Shown in pieces: positions 36,573-45,336 of a DNA stretch of 64,000 bases. The stretch's first letter is position 1, and the number at the start of each line of letters is the position of its first letter. This DNA is from Paenibacillus lycopersici (GTDB taxonomy: Bacteria > Bacillota > Bacilli > Paenibacillales > Paenibacillaceae): positions 1,793,501-1,857,500 of the forward strand of contig NZ_CP048209.1 of the NCBI RefSeq assembly GCF_010119935.1, read 5' to 3'. The notes under the pieces were generated by a model. It saw only the letters and a list, made by a program, of their open reading frames with translations, did no database searches and had not been told where the DNA came from. Position numbers and translations under genes: made by a program.

Positions 36573-37388
36573 CTAGCCCCGTCTGTCCCGGCGCCATTCG
36601 CTCGGCGCTGCGCCGAACCGCTGCTTGAACGTCCGGCTGAAGTAATGAATGCTTTGAAAGCCGCATGCCTGCGATATTTGCTGCACGGACATCCGGGAAT
36701 GAAGCAGGTATTCGGAAGCGGCGTTCAGCCGCAGCTCGTTCAAGTAGCCGAAGGGCGTTTTGCCCGTCTGTTTGCGGAACAACCGGACGAGGTAGGAGGG
36801 ATTGTAGTGGGTATTATCGGCGATCGTCCGCAGCGTCAGAGGCTGGGGGAACATGGATTCCAGGAAACGCATCGTCTCCGACACGACCGTCTCGCTAGAA
36901 GAGTAAGAGGGGGCCGGCTTGGTGCGGGTCGAGATGGCGCCAGTCAGCAGCATCAGCAGCTTGCGCAGGTCCGATGCGAGCGCCTCGGCGAACAGATCCC
37001 ACGGCAGCGAGGACTCGGCCGTCATCAGCATGCACACCGCTTGAAAAGCGGCGCGAAGCGCCTTGTACGGATCGCCATCCCAATCGATGCCGCCCTGCTG
37101 GCCGTTCCACTGGTAGACCACGTCGACGGCAGGCAAGGGATCGTGCTCCTCGGCGTGAAACTCCGCGTACCAATAACGAAGCGTGTCCGATCGTTGGACG
37201 AGCTGATGCGGCGTATTCGGCAGAATGACGAAGAGCGCCGTTCCGTTCGCCGGGTATGCGACGCCGGACCATTCCAGCTCCGCTTCCCCCTCCAAAATGC
37301 ACAACAGCTCGCAGTAGGGATGCACGCCGCCGGCGCGTCCGCCTGCGTTGCAGACGGCTTCGGCCAAGCCGTGTTTCCTGATTTTCAT
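36573..37388 (-). CDS. AraC-family transcriptional regulator
   Basis: 271 residues: an N-terminal cupin-like AraC-binding domain (about 10-110; GGVHPYCELLCILEGEAELEW) and a C-terminal double HTH (about 165-265; NTHYNPSYLVRLFRKQTGKTPFGYLNELRL and QISQACGFQSIHYFSRTFKQRFGAAPSEWR). It is divergent from the MDR dehydrogenase at 37667, which it may regulate. The 278-bp region between the two genes probably contains both promoters; I could not fix an operator. Confidence 0.88.
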   Translation of the reverse strand: MKIRKHGLAEAVCNAGGRAGGVHPYCELLCILEGEAELEWSGVAYPANGTALFVILPNTPHQLVQRSDTLRYWYAEFHAEEHDPLPAVDVVYQWNGQQGGIDWDGDPYKALRAAFQAVCMLMTAESSLPWDLFAEALASDLRKLLMLLTGAISTRTKPAPSYSSSETVVSETMRFLESMFPQPLTLRTIADNTHYNPSYLVRLFRKQTGKTPFGYLNELRLNAASEYLLHSRMSVQQISQACGFQSIHYFSRTFKQRFGAAPSEWRRDRRG

Positions 37389-37666
37389 GCAGCGACGCCT
37401 CCCGCCGGATTATCCATGATGTGCACATGATACCATGTCGGAGGCTGCAGCGTACATGTCAGATCATCGGAGATTCGCGCGGCTGTCCGGCGAATGTCAA
37501 TCTAGTGCAAATGATGGCGTAGATTCAGGCAGCTATGCAAGCTGAATTTATCATGATTTTCCCGATCCGGACTACGGCGTGCAAAGACACCCGGAAATGA
37601 TAGCGCTATCCTATTGGTGTGGCTGCCTGCATGTACGGGCGGCGTGCAGAAGGAGATGAGCGGACG

Positions 37667-38611
37667 ATGAAAGCATTGCAAATTACGGGCGCGGGCGAGT
37701 ACGGGATCGCAAATGTGCCGCAGCCGACGATTTTGGACGATCAAGTGCTGGTACGGATAACGCTGGTATCGACTTGTCCCCGCTGGGACATCGCCATGCT
37801 CGGCGGCAAAGACATGTTCGATCAGACGCGTCCTCCCGATTACCCGCTGCCTCCCGGTTTCCCGGGACATGAGGCCGTAGGCGTCGTTGAAGCGGCAGGG
37901 CCAAGCGTGCAGGGGCTGAGACCCGGCGATCGCGTCGCGGCGCTGGAGCATTTGCAAGGACAGGGAGCCTATGCGCAATATATGGCTTACCGGGAGCGCG
38001 ACCTGCTGAAGCTGCCGGACACGGTGAGCGACCGGAAAGCGGTGTCTACGGAGCTGTTGAAATGCGTCGTGCTCGGGCTCGATCAGTTCGAAGACGTGAA
38101 GGGCAAAAGCATGCTCGTCGCGGGACTCGGCCCCGCCGGCATCTTGGCGATCCAGGTCGCGAGGCTATGGGGCGCGCGCGTCATCGGGATCGATGTCAGC
38201 CCGGAGCGGGTCGCCGCGGTGAACGCGCTCGGCATCGGCGAAGCCGTGCTGGCGGACAGCCTGGGAGACCGCCGGTTCGATCTCGGCTATGACTGCGTCG
38301 GCGCGGCGCCGTCCGTGCAGAACGTTTTGGACCGGACGAACGAGCATGTCGTTATTTTCGGCGTGCTGCGGGGCGAGTTGATCTACCGGGACCGGTTCTG
38401 GATGAACGGCATCAAGCTCGAATCGCACAAAGCCCGCCCGGTGACCGAGCGATATCGCCGGCTGCTGCTGGATGTGCTGACCAGACCGGAGATGAACACG
38501 GAATGCCTGCAGACGAAACAAATCTCGTTCAAGCTGTACGCCGAAGGCGTTGAAACCTTGAAACGGCAGGAAGCGGTCAAAATCTGCTTCAATCCGCAGG
38601 AAGCGTTCTAG
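37667..38611 (+). CDS. Zinc-type alcohol dehydrogenase-like (MDR) oxidoreductase
   Basis: 314 residues from ATG 37667 (GAAGGAGATGAG upstream). GroES-like N-domain with GFPGHEAVGVVEAAG and GDRVAA, Rossmann domain with AGLGPAGILAIQ (about 145-156). The canonical zinc-binding GHE is kept; the first ligand position is C37-like in TCPRWD. Expected to oxidise or reduce a sugar, polyol or alcohol with NAD(P). A second MDR gene follows at 39133 after a repeat-rich gap; both may serve one sugar pathway under the divergent AraC regulator. Confidence 0.82.
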   Translation: MKALQITGAGEYGIANVPQPTILDDQVLVRITLVSTCPRWDIAMLGGKDMFDQTRPPDYPLPPGFPGHEAVGVVEAAGPSVQGLRPGDRVAALEHLQGQGAYAQYMAYRERDLLKLPDTVSDRKAVSTELLKCVVLGLDQFEDVKGKSMLVAGLGPAGILAIQVARLWGARVIGIDVSPERVAAVNALGIGEAVLADSLGDRRFDLGYDCVGAAPSVQNVLDRTNEHVVIFGVLRGELIYRDRFWMNGIKLESHKARPVTERYRRLLLDVLTRPEMNTECLQTKQISFKLYAEGVETLKRQEAVKICFNPQEAF

Positions 38612-38639
38612 CAGAGCGATGAGGCGGGGCTCGCGGACG

Positions 38640-39060
38640 CGCGCCGGTGCGCCTGCAGTACGCGAGCCGGCGCTCGCAGTACGCGAGCCGGATTGCCCCG
38701 GGCAAGCGGCGAGATATAGGTCGCTCGCGTGGCGTCAGCTCGAGCGTGTGCCAGCGCCGCATGCCGCCCGGTACCTGCGCCGCGATACAAGCGTTCGCGC
38801 CCGGAGCCGCAGCGCGGACGTGCGCCAGCGTCGCCAGTACGCGAGCCGGATAGCCCCGGCAACGCGGCACGGCAAGTGCGCTAGCGCGGAGCCGCAGCGC
38901 CTCTGCGCCCGTGCGCCCGCGCCTCGCGCCCGCGCGCCGCGCCTCTGCGCCCGTGCGCCCGCGCCTCGCGCCCGCGCGCCGCGCCTCGCGCCCGCGCGCC
39001 GCGCCTCTGCGGCCGTGCGCCGCGCCTCCGCGCCCGTGCGCCGCGCCTCGCGCTTCCGTG
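38640..39060. repeat. Extremely GC-rich low-complexity repeat block between two MDR genes
   Basis: GCAGTACGCGAGCCGG-type units occur near 38654, 38672 and 38835. From about 38900 to 39055, units of GCGCCTCTGCGCCCGTGCGC alternate with CGCGCCTCGCGCCCGCGCGC. Several long frames exist on both strands, but they are all Arg/Ala/Pro repeats and I reject them as genes. Confidence 0.8.
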
Positions 39061-39132
39061 CACCCTGCTCGCACCCCGCGTCGCGCACCCGTACACCGCG
39101 ATGCATCACCCCAAAGAGGAGGGACGTAATCG

Positions 39133-40134
39133 TTGAAAGCAACAGCCGTCGTATTCGAGGACCGGGAGCGGGCAGCGTTCAAGCAGGTGGAAGTGCCCGA
39201 ACCCGGCGACAGGGATGTCGTCATCGAAGTCGAATATTCGTGGATCAGCATCGGAACGGAGTCGTCGTTCTTCCGCGGCGAACGGATTTCGGGCGAGGTA
39301 CCGTACCGGCCCGGCGACCCGTGGCCGTTCCCGCAAGTAGCGGGATATCAGAAAGTCGGCGTAGCGACGCATGTCGGCAGCGCCGTGACGCATATCAAGC
39401 CGGGCGACCGCGTATTTGCGACCGTGAGCCGAATTGAAGGCATGTTCTTCGATTTCGCCGGCCATGTCAACCCGGCCGTTACGGACGGCAGCCAGGTGTG
39501 GAAGCTGCCGGAATGCGGCGTTCCGACCATCGCTTACGCCGGCGCCGTACTGACGCAGGTCGGCTACAACTGCGGCAGCCGCCCGCCGGTCGAGCGCGGG
39601 GAAGCCGCGGTCGTCATCGGCGACGGACTCGTCGGGCAATGGGCGGCGCAGACGCTGCATGCCCGCGGCGCGGCCGTGTACATCGCCGGCCGCCGCGAAG
39701 AGCGGCTGCGGCTGGCGGAGGAGGGCGGCTACGCGCTCCCGCTGAACGCCCGCGCGGTCGACCCTGCCGACGAGCTGCGAAGCGCCGGCGTTGCCGTCGG
39801 CATCGTCGTCGACACGGTCGGCAGCCTGGAGACGTTCCGCCGGCTGCAGCCGCTCATGAGACACGACAGCCATCTCGTCTCGGCCGGGTATCTCGGCGAG
39901 AACGGAGCCGTCGATATCCAGACGCTCCGCGGACAGGAGATCACGCTGCATACGCCGTCCGGCTGGACGAAGCCGCGCATGGACGAGACGATTCGCGGCA
40001 TTGCCGAAGGCTGGCTGAAGACGGAGCCGCTCATCACGCACCGGTTCCCGGCGAGCGAGGCCGCCTTGGCATGGGAGCTGATTACGGCCAAGGGAAGCCC
40101 GGCGCTCGGCGTCATTTTGGAGTGGCAGACATAA
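39133..40134 (+). CDS. MDR-family dehydrogenase (BchC/sorbitol-dehydrogenase-like)
   Basis: 333 residues from TTG 39133 with AGAGGAGGGACG upstream. GroES-like domain (SWISIGTESSFFRG; VAGYQKVGVATHVGSAV) and Rossmann fold with VIGDGLVGQWAAQ (about 158-170). The structural and catalytic zinc cysteines are not evident, so it belongs to a zinc-free or reduced MDR branch, typical of oxidoreductases linked to sugar uptake in Paenibacilli. Possibly works with the MDR at 37667. A terminator follows at 40263. Confidence 0.82.
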   Translation: MKATAVVFEDRERAAFKQVEVPEPGDRDVVIEVEYSWISIGTESSFFRGERISGEVPYRPGDPWPFPQVAGYQKVGVATHVGSAVTHIKPGDRVFATVSRIEGMFFDFAGHVNPAVTDGSQVWKLPECGVPTIAYAGAVLTQVGYNCGSRPPVERGEAAVVIGDGLVGQWAAQTLHARGAAVYIAGRREERLRLAEEGGYALPLNARAVDPADELRSAGVAVGIVVDTVGSLETFRRLQPLMRHDSHLVSAGYLGENGAVDIQTLRGQEITLHTPSGWTKPRMDETIRGIAEGWLKTEPLITHRFPASEAALAWELITAKGSPALGVILEWQT

Positions 40135-40202
40135 GCCGTGTATTGAACCGCTCGATAACGTGATAGAAAATGCTGATTAGACGATCGTATCGGTTACGTG
40201 TA

Positions 40203-40246
40203 CCATATCCTTAAAACCCAATGAGATTAGTCGGTTTTGGATATGG
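40203..40246. repeat. Long inverted repeat downstream of the second MDR gene
   Basis: CCATATCCTTAAAACC faces GGTTTTGGATATGG with a 2-nt bulge and a 14-nt loop. No T-run follows. It could be a transcription-end stem, a regulatory hairpin or a relic of a mobile end. Confidence 0.5.
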
Positions 40247-40262
40247 CCTACTGGATAACCGG

Positions 40263-40308
40263 AGGCCGTGACCGCTTAAGCGAATGCTTGGGCGGTTTCG
40301 GCCTTTTT
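40263..40308 (+). terminator. Terminator between the MDR and thioredoxin-like genes
   Basis: AGGCCGTGACCGCTTAAGC and GCTTGGGCGGTTTCGGCC pair with small mismatches, followed by TTTTTG. Confidence 0.8.
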
Positions 40309-40353
40309 GCTTTATAGGATGCAAGCTATCGAACGACGAGAGGATGATGGAGC

Positions 40354-40995
40354 ATGGCGGAATTCAGGAAGAACCGCATTGCACGGGAACGCAAGGAGCA
40401 GGCTTTTCGGGAAGCGGTAACGTTCGACGCATTCGTCGCGGCCGCGCAGGCCAACCGGGAGACGCTGCGGGACAATTTCGAGGCTTACTCGCTGGGCGAG
40501 CGGGAGCTGACCTTCTTCGAAGGGCTGAAGTCGCCGGTCGACGTCCTGGTGCTGGCGCATGACTGGTGCGGCGACGTGGCGGCCAACCTGCCGCTGTTCG
40601 CAAGGCTGGAACGGGACACCGGCAAGCTGAAGCTGCGCATCATTCCGCGCGACCCGGGCAACTGGGACATTGCCGGGCTGTACCCGCATCACGACGGCCA
40701 GAGCCGGATTCCGACTTATCTGTTCTTCAGCGAGGCCGGCGAAGAGCTTGGCTATTTCATTGAACGGCCTGAGGACATTACCGTGCTGTTGAAAATATGG
40801 CAGGAGAAGTTCTGGGTCGCGCATCCGGAGCTGGAGGGCCGCGGCAAGCCGTTCGGGGAGCTGGCCGAAGACGTACGCCGGGCGCTGCTTGCGGAGTTGA
40901 AGGCACGCCGGCAGGAAGCGCGGGAGCTGGAGAAGAAGGCGATTCTGGAGCATATTCGCGCCATTGTCGCGCCGCGCGCGGAAAGCGTCTCATGA
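40354..40995 (+). CDS. Thioredoxin-family protein with single WCGD cysteine
   Basis: 213 residues. Thioredoxin-like fold with W71-C72-G73-D74 (AHDWCGDVAANLP): one active-site cysteine only, as in the thioredoxin_9 group. IPTYLFFSEAGEELGYF is the cis-proline region. A long basic/acidic C-terminal helix (ALLAELKARRQEARELEKKA) follows. Monothiol members act in thiol-disulfide or bacillithiol/glutathione-like exchange, but the function is not established. It begins a codirectional set with M20, GNAT and LLM genes. Confidence 0.8.
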   Translation: MAEFRKNRIARERKEQAFREAVTFDAFVAAAQANRETLRDNFEAYSLGERELTFFEGLKSPVDVLVLAHDWCGDVAANLPLFARLERDTGKLKLRIIPRDPGNWDIAGLYPHHDGQSRIPTYLFFSEAGEELGYFIERPEDITVLLKIWQEKFWVAHPELEGRGKPFGELAEDVRRALLAELKARRQEARELEKKAILEHIRAIVAPRAESVS

Positions 40996-41161
40996 GCGGC
41001 TTCGCGGCATCCGCGCGCATGAAGGGAACCTGCCGGAGCACGTCATTCCAGCGGCGCAGTCACCCAATGACACGCTTTAGATCAGGCAGTAGATCAGGCA
41101 TTGGCTCGGGCATTAGCTCACACGATAGTGCACGCACTAGAGCGCGCCTGAGAGCAGCGGC

Positions 41162-42421
41162 ATGGCCATGCCGCTGAACGCTTTATTCGCCGAAGCGGAC
41201 AAGACCGGCGAGGCTGCGGACTTCGCGCGCGAGCTTGAAGCAGAGCTGATCCGGCTGCGGCGGGACTTCCACCGGCATCCCGAGACGATGTTCGGCGTAG
41301 ACCGGACGGCGGCCAGCGTCGCCGCGCAGCTTGCCGATTACGGACTGGAAGTCGAGCGGGGCGTCGGAAGATATTTCGGCAAAGGCGTCGTCGGCACCCT
41401 GCGCGGCGCCCGCCCCGGGAAGACGATTCTGCTGCGCGCCGACATGGACGCGCTGCCGATCCGGGAACAGAACGACGTGCCGTACCGTTCGGCGACGGAT
41501 GGCGTCATGCATGCCTGCGGCCACGACGCGCATATGGCGATGCTGCTCGGAGCGGCCCGCGTGCTGAGCCGCTGCCGCGAAGAACTTGCGGGGACGGTCA
41601 AATTCGCGTTTCAGCCCGCGGAGGAAGGCGCGCTGCCGATCGCGGACGGCAGCCTGGTCAGCGGCGGAAGGGATATGATCGAGGCCGGCCTGCTGGACGG
41701 CGTCGATCTGTGCTTCGCGCTGCATGTGTGGCCGGAGCTTCCGCTCGGCACCGTCGGCGTTCATCGCGCTTACGCGATGGCGGCATCGACGCATTTTCGC
41801 GTGGCGTTCCAGGGCATCGCGGGCCATCACAGCACGCCGCATCTCGCGGTGGACGCGCTGCTGATGGCGGCGCAGTTCGTAACGGAAATGAAGGTGGTCA
41901 TGGCCTCCGAGATCGATCCGCTAGAGCCGGCCGTGCTGTCCTTCGGCACGCTTCGGGCGGGAACGGTGCTGAACGCCATCGCCGAAAGCAGCGAAGTGAC
42001 GGGCTCCTACCGGGTGTTCGAGGAGGAGACGGTGCTTCGCATCCGGGATGCGATCGAGCGCAGGGCTTCCGCGATCGCCGGCTCGTTCGGAGGCGGCAGC
42101 GAGGCGCGCTTTCGCCTCGGCACGGCGCTGAAGAACGATGCGCGAGCCGCGTCGCTCGCGATTGCCGCCGGACGCGCCGTATTCGGCGCGGAGCGGACGC
42201 TGACGCTGGAGAAGCCGAGCCTGGCGGGCGAAGATTTCGCGCTGTATCTGAAGAAGACGCCGGGCGCGTTCGCTTTCCTCGGCTCGGGAACGCCGGCTTG
42301 CCGGCATCCTCTGCATCATCCGAACTTCGGGATCGACGAGCGGATGCTGCTGGACGGAGCCAAATTGCATGTGCGGTTCGTGCTGGAAGCGATGCGGGAA
42401 GGCGGCGTCCTCGAGGGATAA
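41162..42421 (+). CDS. M20-family amidohydrolase / N-acyl-amino acid deacetylase
   Basis: 419 residues. Metal-site motifs LRRDFHRHPE (about 32-41), MDALPIREQ (about 95-103), ACGHDAHMAMLL (about 117-128) and FQPAEEG (catalytic and metal-binding glutamates) define the HipO/AbgB-like M20D branch. A dimerisation lid lies at about 200-315, where GHHSTPH is the conserved segment. Deacetylates or deamidates N-acyl amino acids. With the GNAT and LLM flavin monooxygenase downstream it resembles the acetylate-oxidise-deacetylate route for thiol adducts (sna/yxe/ytn type of Bacillus). ATG 41162 start; an alternative ATG is two codons downstream. Confidence 0.88.
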   Translation: MAMPLNALFAEADKTGEAADFARELEAELIRLRRDFHRHPETMFGVDRTAASVAAQLADYGLEVERGVGRYFGKGVVGTLRGARPGKTILLRADMDALPIREQNDVPYRSATDGVMHACGHDAHMAMLLGAARVLSRCREELAGTVKFAFQPAEEGALPIADGSLVSGGRDMIEAGLLDGVDLCFALHVWPELPLGTVGVHRAYAMAASTHFRVAFQGIAGHHSTPHLAVDALLMAAQFVTEMKVVMASEIDPLEPAVLSFGTLRAGTVLNAIAESSEVTGSYRVFEEETVLRIRDAIERRASAIAGSFGGGSEARFRLGTALKNDARAASLAIAAGRAVFGAERTLTLEKPSLAGEDFALYLKKTPGAFAFLGSGTPACRHPLHHPNFGIDERMLLDGAKLHVRFVLEAMREGGVLEG

Positions 42422-42499
42422 GCCGGCGACACGAGCGAACGGCTGGAATTGCGCGTCGCGGCAGCAATTAATAACGACAACGACGAAGAGGTGATTCCG

Positions 42500-43015
42500 A
42501 TGGCGGAACAATACAGACTGGCGACGGAGGCGGACGCGGAACGGCTGCTCGCCATTACGTACGACGCTTACGCGACGATTCGCGAGCTGGAGCTGCACTG
42601 GCCTGCGGCCAATGCCGATTTGGCGCTGATTCAGGACAATGTGCGCGCCAACGACTGCTACGTGCTGGAGGTCGACGGCGATATCAAAGCGACGGTGACG
42701 CTGTCCAAGGGGAACGAGCTGAAGGGCTTGACCGACCTGCCGTTCCTCAAATGGTTCGCGGTCGATCCCGCCTGCCAGGGTCAAGGCCTGGGCGGCAAGC
42801 TGCTCGACTGGGTGGAGCAGTCGGTTACGGAGCGACTGCAAGTCTCGGGCGTGACGCTCGCGACGGCCGAGAAGCATCCATGGCTGCTGCCGATGTACGA
42901 ACGGAGAGGTTACGAGCGGTTCTACGCTTTCGATCCGGGCAACGGCGACGGCATGATGCATTTGCTGCGCAAGACGGTCCATTCCGGCAGCTTGCAGACG
43001 AATCCGGGCGCATGA
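42500..43015 (+). CDS. GNAT N-acetyltransferase in the M20/LLM cluster
   Basis: 171 residues from ATG 42500 (GAAGAGGTG upstream); the frame extends upstream without similarity. WFAVDPACQGQGLGGKLLDW is the acetyl-CoA loop (about 90-110) and LPMYERRGYERFYAF the C-terminal part. Neighbours suggest N-acetylation of an amino-acid or thiol compound that the M20 enzyme would later deacetylate. The substrate is inferred from context only. Confidence 0.8.
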   Translation: MAEQYRLATEADAERLLAITYDAYATIRELELHWPAANADLALIQDNVRANDCYVLEVDGDIKATVTLSKGNELKGLTDLPFLKWFAVDPACQGQGLGGKLLDWVEQSVTERLQVSGVTLATAEKHPWLLPMYERRGYERFYAFDPGNGDGMMHLLRKTVHSGSLQTNPGA

Positions 43016-43094
43016 ACGCGAGTACGGCATCGGCACATGGCCGAAGAAGAGCGGCAGCCGGATCGCCGCAGCTGCGCATAAGGAGGCGGAAGCA

Positions 43095-44186
43095 TTGAGA
43101 ATCGCCGTATTCAGTCTGATGATGAATCTGCCTAACGCGGTTACGGGCGAGTCGCTGACGCCGCTGGAGAAATTCGGGAGCGTCCTGCGCCAAGCGGTAC
43201 TGACGGAGTCGCTGGGGCTTGACGCGTACGGCATCGGCGAGCGCCACGGTTTCCCATTCCTGTCTTCGTCGCCGCCGGTCGTGTTGGCCGCCATCGCGGC
43301 CAGCACCAGGTCGATTCGCCTGCTGACGACCGTCACGGTGCTGAGCGTGCTGGACCCCGTTCGCGCAGCGGAGGATTACGCGACGCTGGATCATCTGTCC
43401 GGCGGACGGCTCGAGATCATGATCGGCAAAGGCAACGATCCCCGCCATTATCCGCTCTTCGGGATCGCGGAAGAGGAACAATGGGATTCGCTGGCGGAGC
43501 GGTACGCGCTGCTTCGCCGGCTGTGGGACGAAGAGAACGTGAGCTGGGAAGGGCGATGCCGGCCGAGACTCGATGACGTCACGACGCAGCCCAGACCGCT
43601 GCAGCGCCCGATTCCGATTTGGCACGGGAGCGCGTCGAGCATGCTGTCGACGGAACTCGCGGCCAAGTACGGCGAGCCGATATTCTCGTCGAATGCGTTT
43701 CACCCGATGGCCAAATACAAGGCGTTGATCGATCATTATCGGGAACGCTGGGCTTATTACGGACGCGATCCCAAGGATGCCGTCGTCGGCGCCGGGTCCG
43801 GAAGCCTGTATATCGCGCGAACGGAGGAGGAAGCGCTGCGCCGGTTTCGACCGTATTACGAAGCGATGCAGGCGACCGCCGCGGCGCAGCATAATCAGTC
43901 GCCGTTTCGCAGTCTGGAGGATGCGGTCGCGAACGGACCGGCTTTGATCGGCAGCCCGGAGAGCGTCATCCGGAAGATTGCGGCTTACCGCGAGGCGTTC
44001 GGGCATGACGTGATCGGCATCAGCGTCGACGGCTTGTCGGAAGACGAACAGCGCGAGCAGCTGACCTGGTTCGCGGAAGAGGTGGCGCCCGTGCTGCGCC
44101 GCGAGATGCCGAGCAAGGTCTGGGGACAATCGCCCCCTGCAGGAGCGGCCGCTCAATCGGCGCAGGCGCAAGGCATGACAGGATGA
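43095..44186 (+). CDS. LLM-class flavin-dependent monooxygenase
   Basis: 363 residues from TTG 43095 with AAGGAGGCGG upstream. The bacterial luciferase-like TIM barrel is shown by GLDAYGIGERHGF near the N-terminus, SIRLLTTVTVLSVLDPVRAAEDYATLDHLSGGRLEI (split across beta3-alpha3), and PIPIWHGSASS. FMNH2-dependent oxidation is expected; the reductase is not in the window. It ends the M20-GNAT-LLM group and is followed by a terminator. Its C-terminal Ala/Gln-rich tail is probably disordered. Confidence 0.86.
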   Translation: MRIAVFSLMMNLPNAVTGESLTPLEKFGSVLRQAVLTESLGLDAYGIGERHGFPFLSSSPPVVLAAIAASTRSIRLLTTVTVLSVLDPVRAAEDYATLDHLSGGRLEIMIGKGNDPRHYPLFGIAEEEQWDSLAERYALLRRLWDEENVSWEGRCRPRLDDVTTQPRPLQRPIPIWHGSASSMLSTELAAKYGEPIFSSNAFHPMAKYKALIDHYRERWAYYGRDPKDAVVGAGSGSLYIARTEEEALRRFRPYYEAMQATAAAQHNQSPFRSLEDAVANGPALIGSPESVIRKIAAYREAFGHDVIGISVDGLSEDEQREQLTWFAEEVAPVLRREMPSKVWGQSPPAGAAAQSAQAQGMTG

Positions 44187-44207
44187 GTGCTCATAGCGGA
44201 ACTGCGG

Positions 44208-44241
44208 AAGGATGCCCGAGTCATACGGGTATCCTTTCTTT
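44208..44241 (+). terminator. Terminator after the LLM gene
   Basis: AAGGATGCCCG and CGGGTATCCTT pair with one mismatch, then TCTTT. Confidence 0.75.
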
Positions 44242-44366
44242 GCGTTGCGGAGGCAGCGATGAATGCCGACGCAGGCCATCATCATGCCCCGTTGGTCATC
44301 ATCATGCCCGCAGGCCAACACCATACTGCGCGATTTCCCCGTGACCGGGCATAGCGGGAATCACAT

Positions 44367-44395
44367 GTTCAAACGTCCCATATTCTGGGTATAAT
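44367..44395 (+). promoter_or_regulatory. Candidate promoter of the transglutaminase-like gene
   Basis: A perfect TATAAT (44390-44395) lies 40 bp before the start codon. The -35 region at 17-bp spacing (GTTCAA) is a weak match to TTGACA. Confidence 0.45.
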
Positions 44396-44434
44396 AACAG
44401 GAAGATACGGACACGGAAGAGGAGGAGGGGTCGG

Positions 44435-45208
44435 ATGTTGAGAAGGCTGCACAAGATCGGTATCGCCACGTTCATCGTTGTATTACTGGGTTCGCAGTTC
44501 TATGGCATCGGCATGGCGTCCTCCGAGCAGACGCTGGATCAGCTGCGCGCCTCGATCTTCGCGCGGCTGGAAGCGCGCGAGACCCGCATCGATTTCGATT
44601 ACGTCGGGGACCGGAAGGAGCTTTCGGCCCGAATCGGATCGCTGCTCAAGGGCGTATTCGCCCAGGACGATTACCTGGCTTACAACGTCGACTCTTACCT
44701 GTACACCATCCGGACACGGAACGGGGCGGCCAAAATCAACCTTGCGGTCGCCTACCGCGAATCCGCCGTAGAGACGTCGATCGTCGACGCGAAGGTGCGG
44801 GCGCTGCTGCCAGGCATTCTGGCGAACGCCGCAGGAGAGGAACGGCAAGCACGGGCGATCCATGACTGGATCGTCACGCATGTCGCTTACGATGAGAGCC
44901 TGCAGCATTACACCGCCTACGATGCGCTGACATCGGGCACCTCGGTATGCCAAGGCTACGCGCTGCTGGCGTTCCGCATGCTGCAGCTCGCGGGATTCGA
45001 GACGAGAATCGTCGAAGGCAGCGTCCAATCCGGCAGCCACGTCTGGAATCTCGTCAAGGTGAACGGACGCTGGTACCATATGGACGCGACGTGGGACGAT
45101 CCCGTTCCCGATCGCCCTGGCCGCGTCGGCTATGCGTACTTCCTCAAGACGGATGCGCAGATGGAGCGGGATCACCAATGGACGAAGCGCTACCCGGCCG
45201 CGGAGTGA
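44435..45208 (+). CDS. Secreted or membrane-anchored transglutaminase-like protein
   Basis: 257 residues. A signal peptide or anchor occupies about 1-28 (IATFIVVLLGSQFYGIGMAS). The transglutaminase-like triad is complete: C172 (TSVCQGYALL), H202 (SGSHVWNLV) and D217 (WYHMDATWDDP). Such extracellular proteins act as peptidases or cross-linkers at the cell wall. GAGGAGGAGGGG precedes ATG. Similar proteins in Paenibacilli are annotated only as transglutaminase domain proteins; the partner substrate is unknown. Confidence 0.87.
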   Translation: MLRRLHKIGIATFIVVLLGSQFYGIGMASSEQTLDQLRASIFARLEARETRIDFDYVGDRKELSARIGSLLKGVFAQDDYLAYNVDSYLYTIRTRNGAAKINLAVAYRESAVETSIVDAKVRALLPGILANAAGEERQARAIHDWIVTHVAYDESLQHYTAYDALTSGTSVCQGYALLAFRMLQLAGFETRIVEGSVQSGSHVWNLVKVNGRWYHMDATWDDPVPDRPGRVGYAYFLKTDAQMERDHQWTKRYPAAE

Positions 45209-45336
45209 CGAACGATGGACGAGCCGCTAGACTCGCGGACCCAACGGGGAGTTCGGTTGGCTTGCTGGTCGGTTGGCTTTGCTGGCCGGTTGGCTTGGTT
45301 CGGAGCAGGACGGGGACGCTTCCCCGAAGGCGCCTC

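Noticed and set aside
35703..36590. Proline/cysteine-rich open frames
   Set aside because: Translations of tandem repeats shared with no real gene; no RBS.
38619..39437. Long open frames on both strands in the GC-rich block
   Set aside because: Arg/Ala/Pro-only simple-sequence translations without starts or RBS; typical artefacts of extreme GC content.
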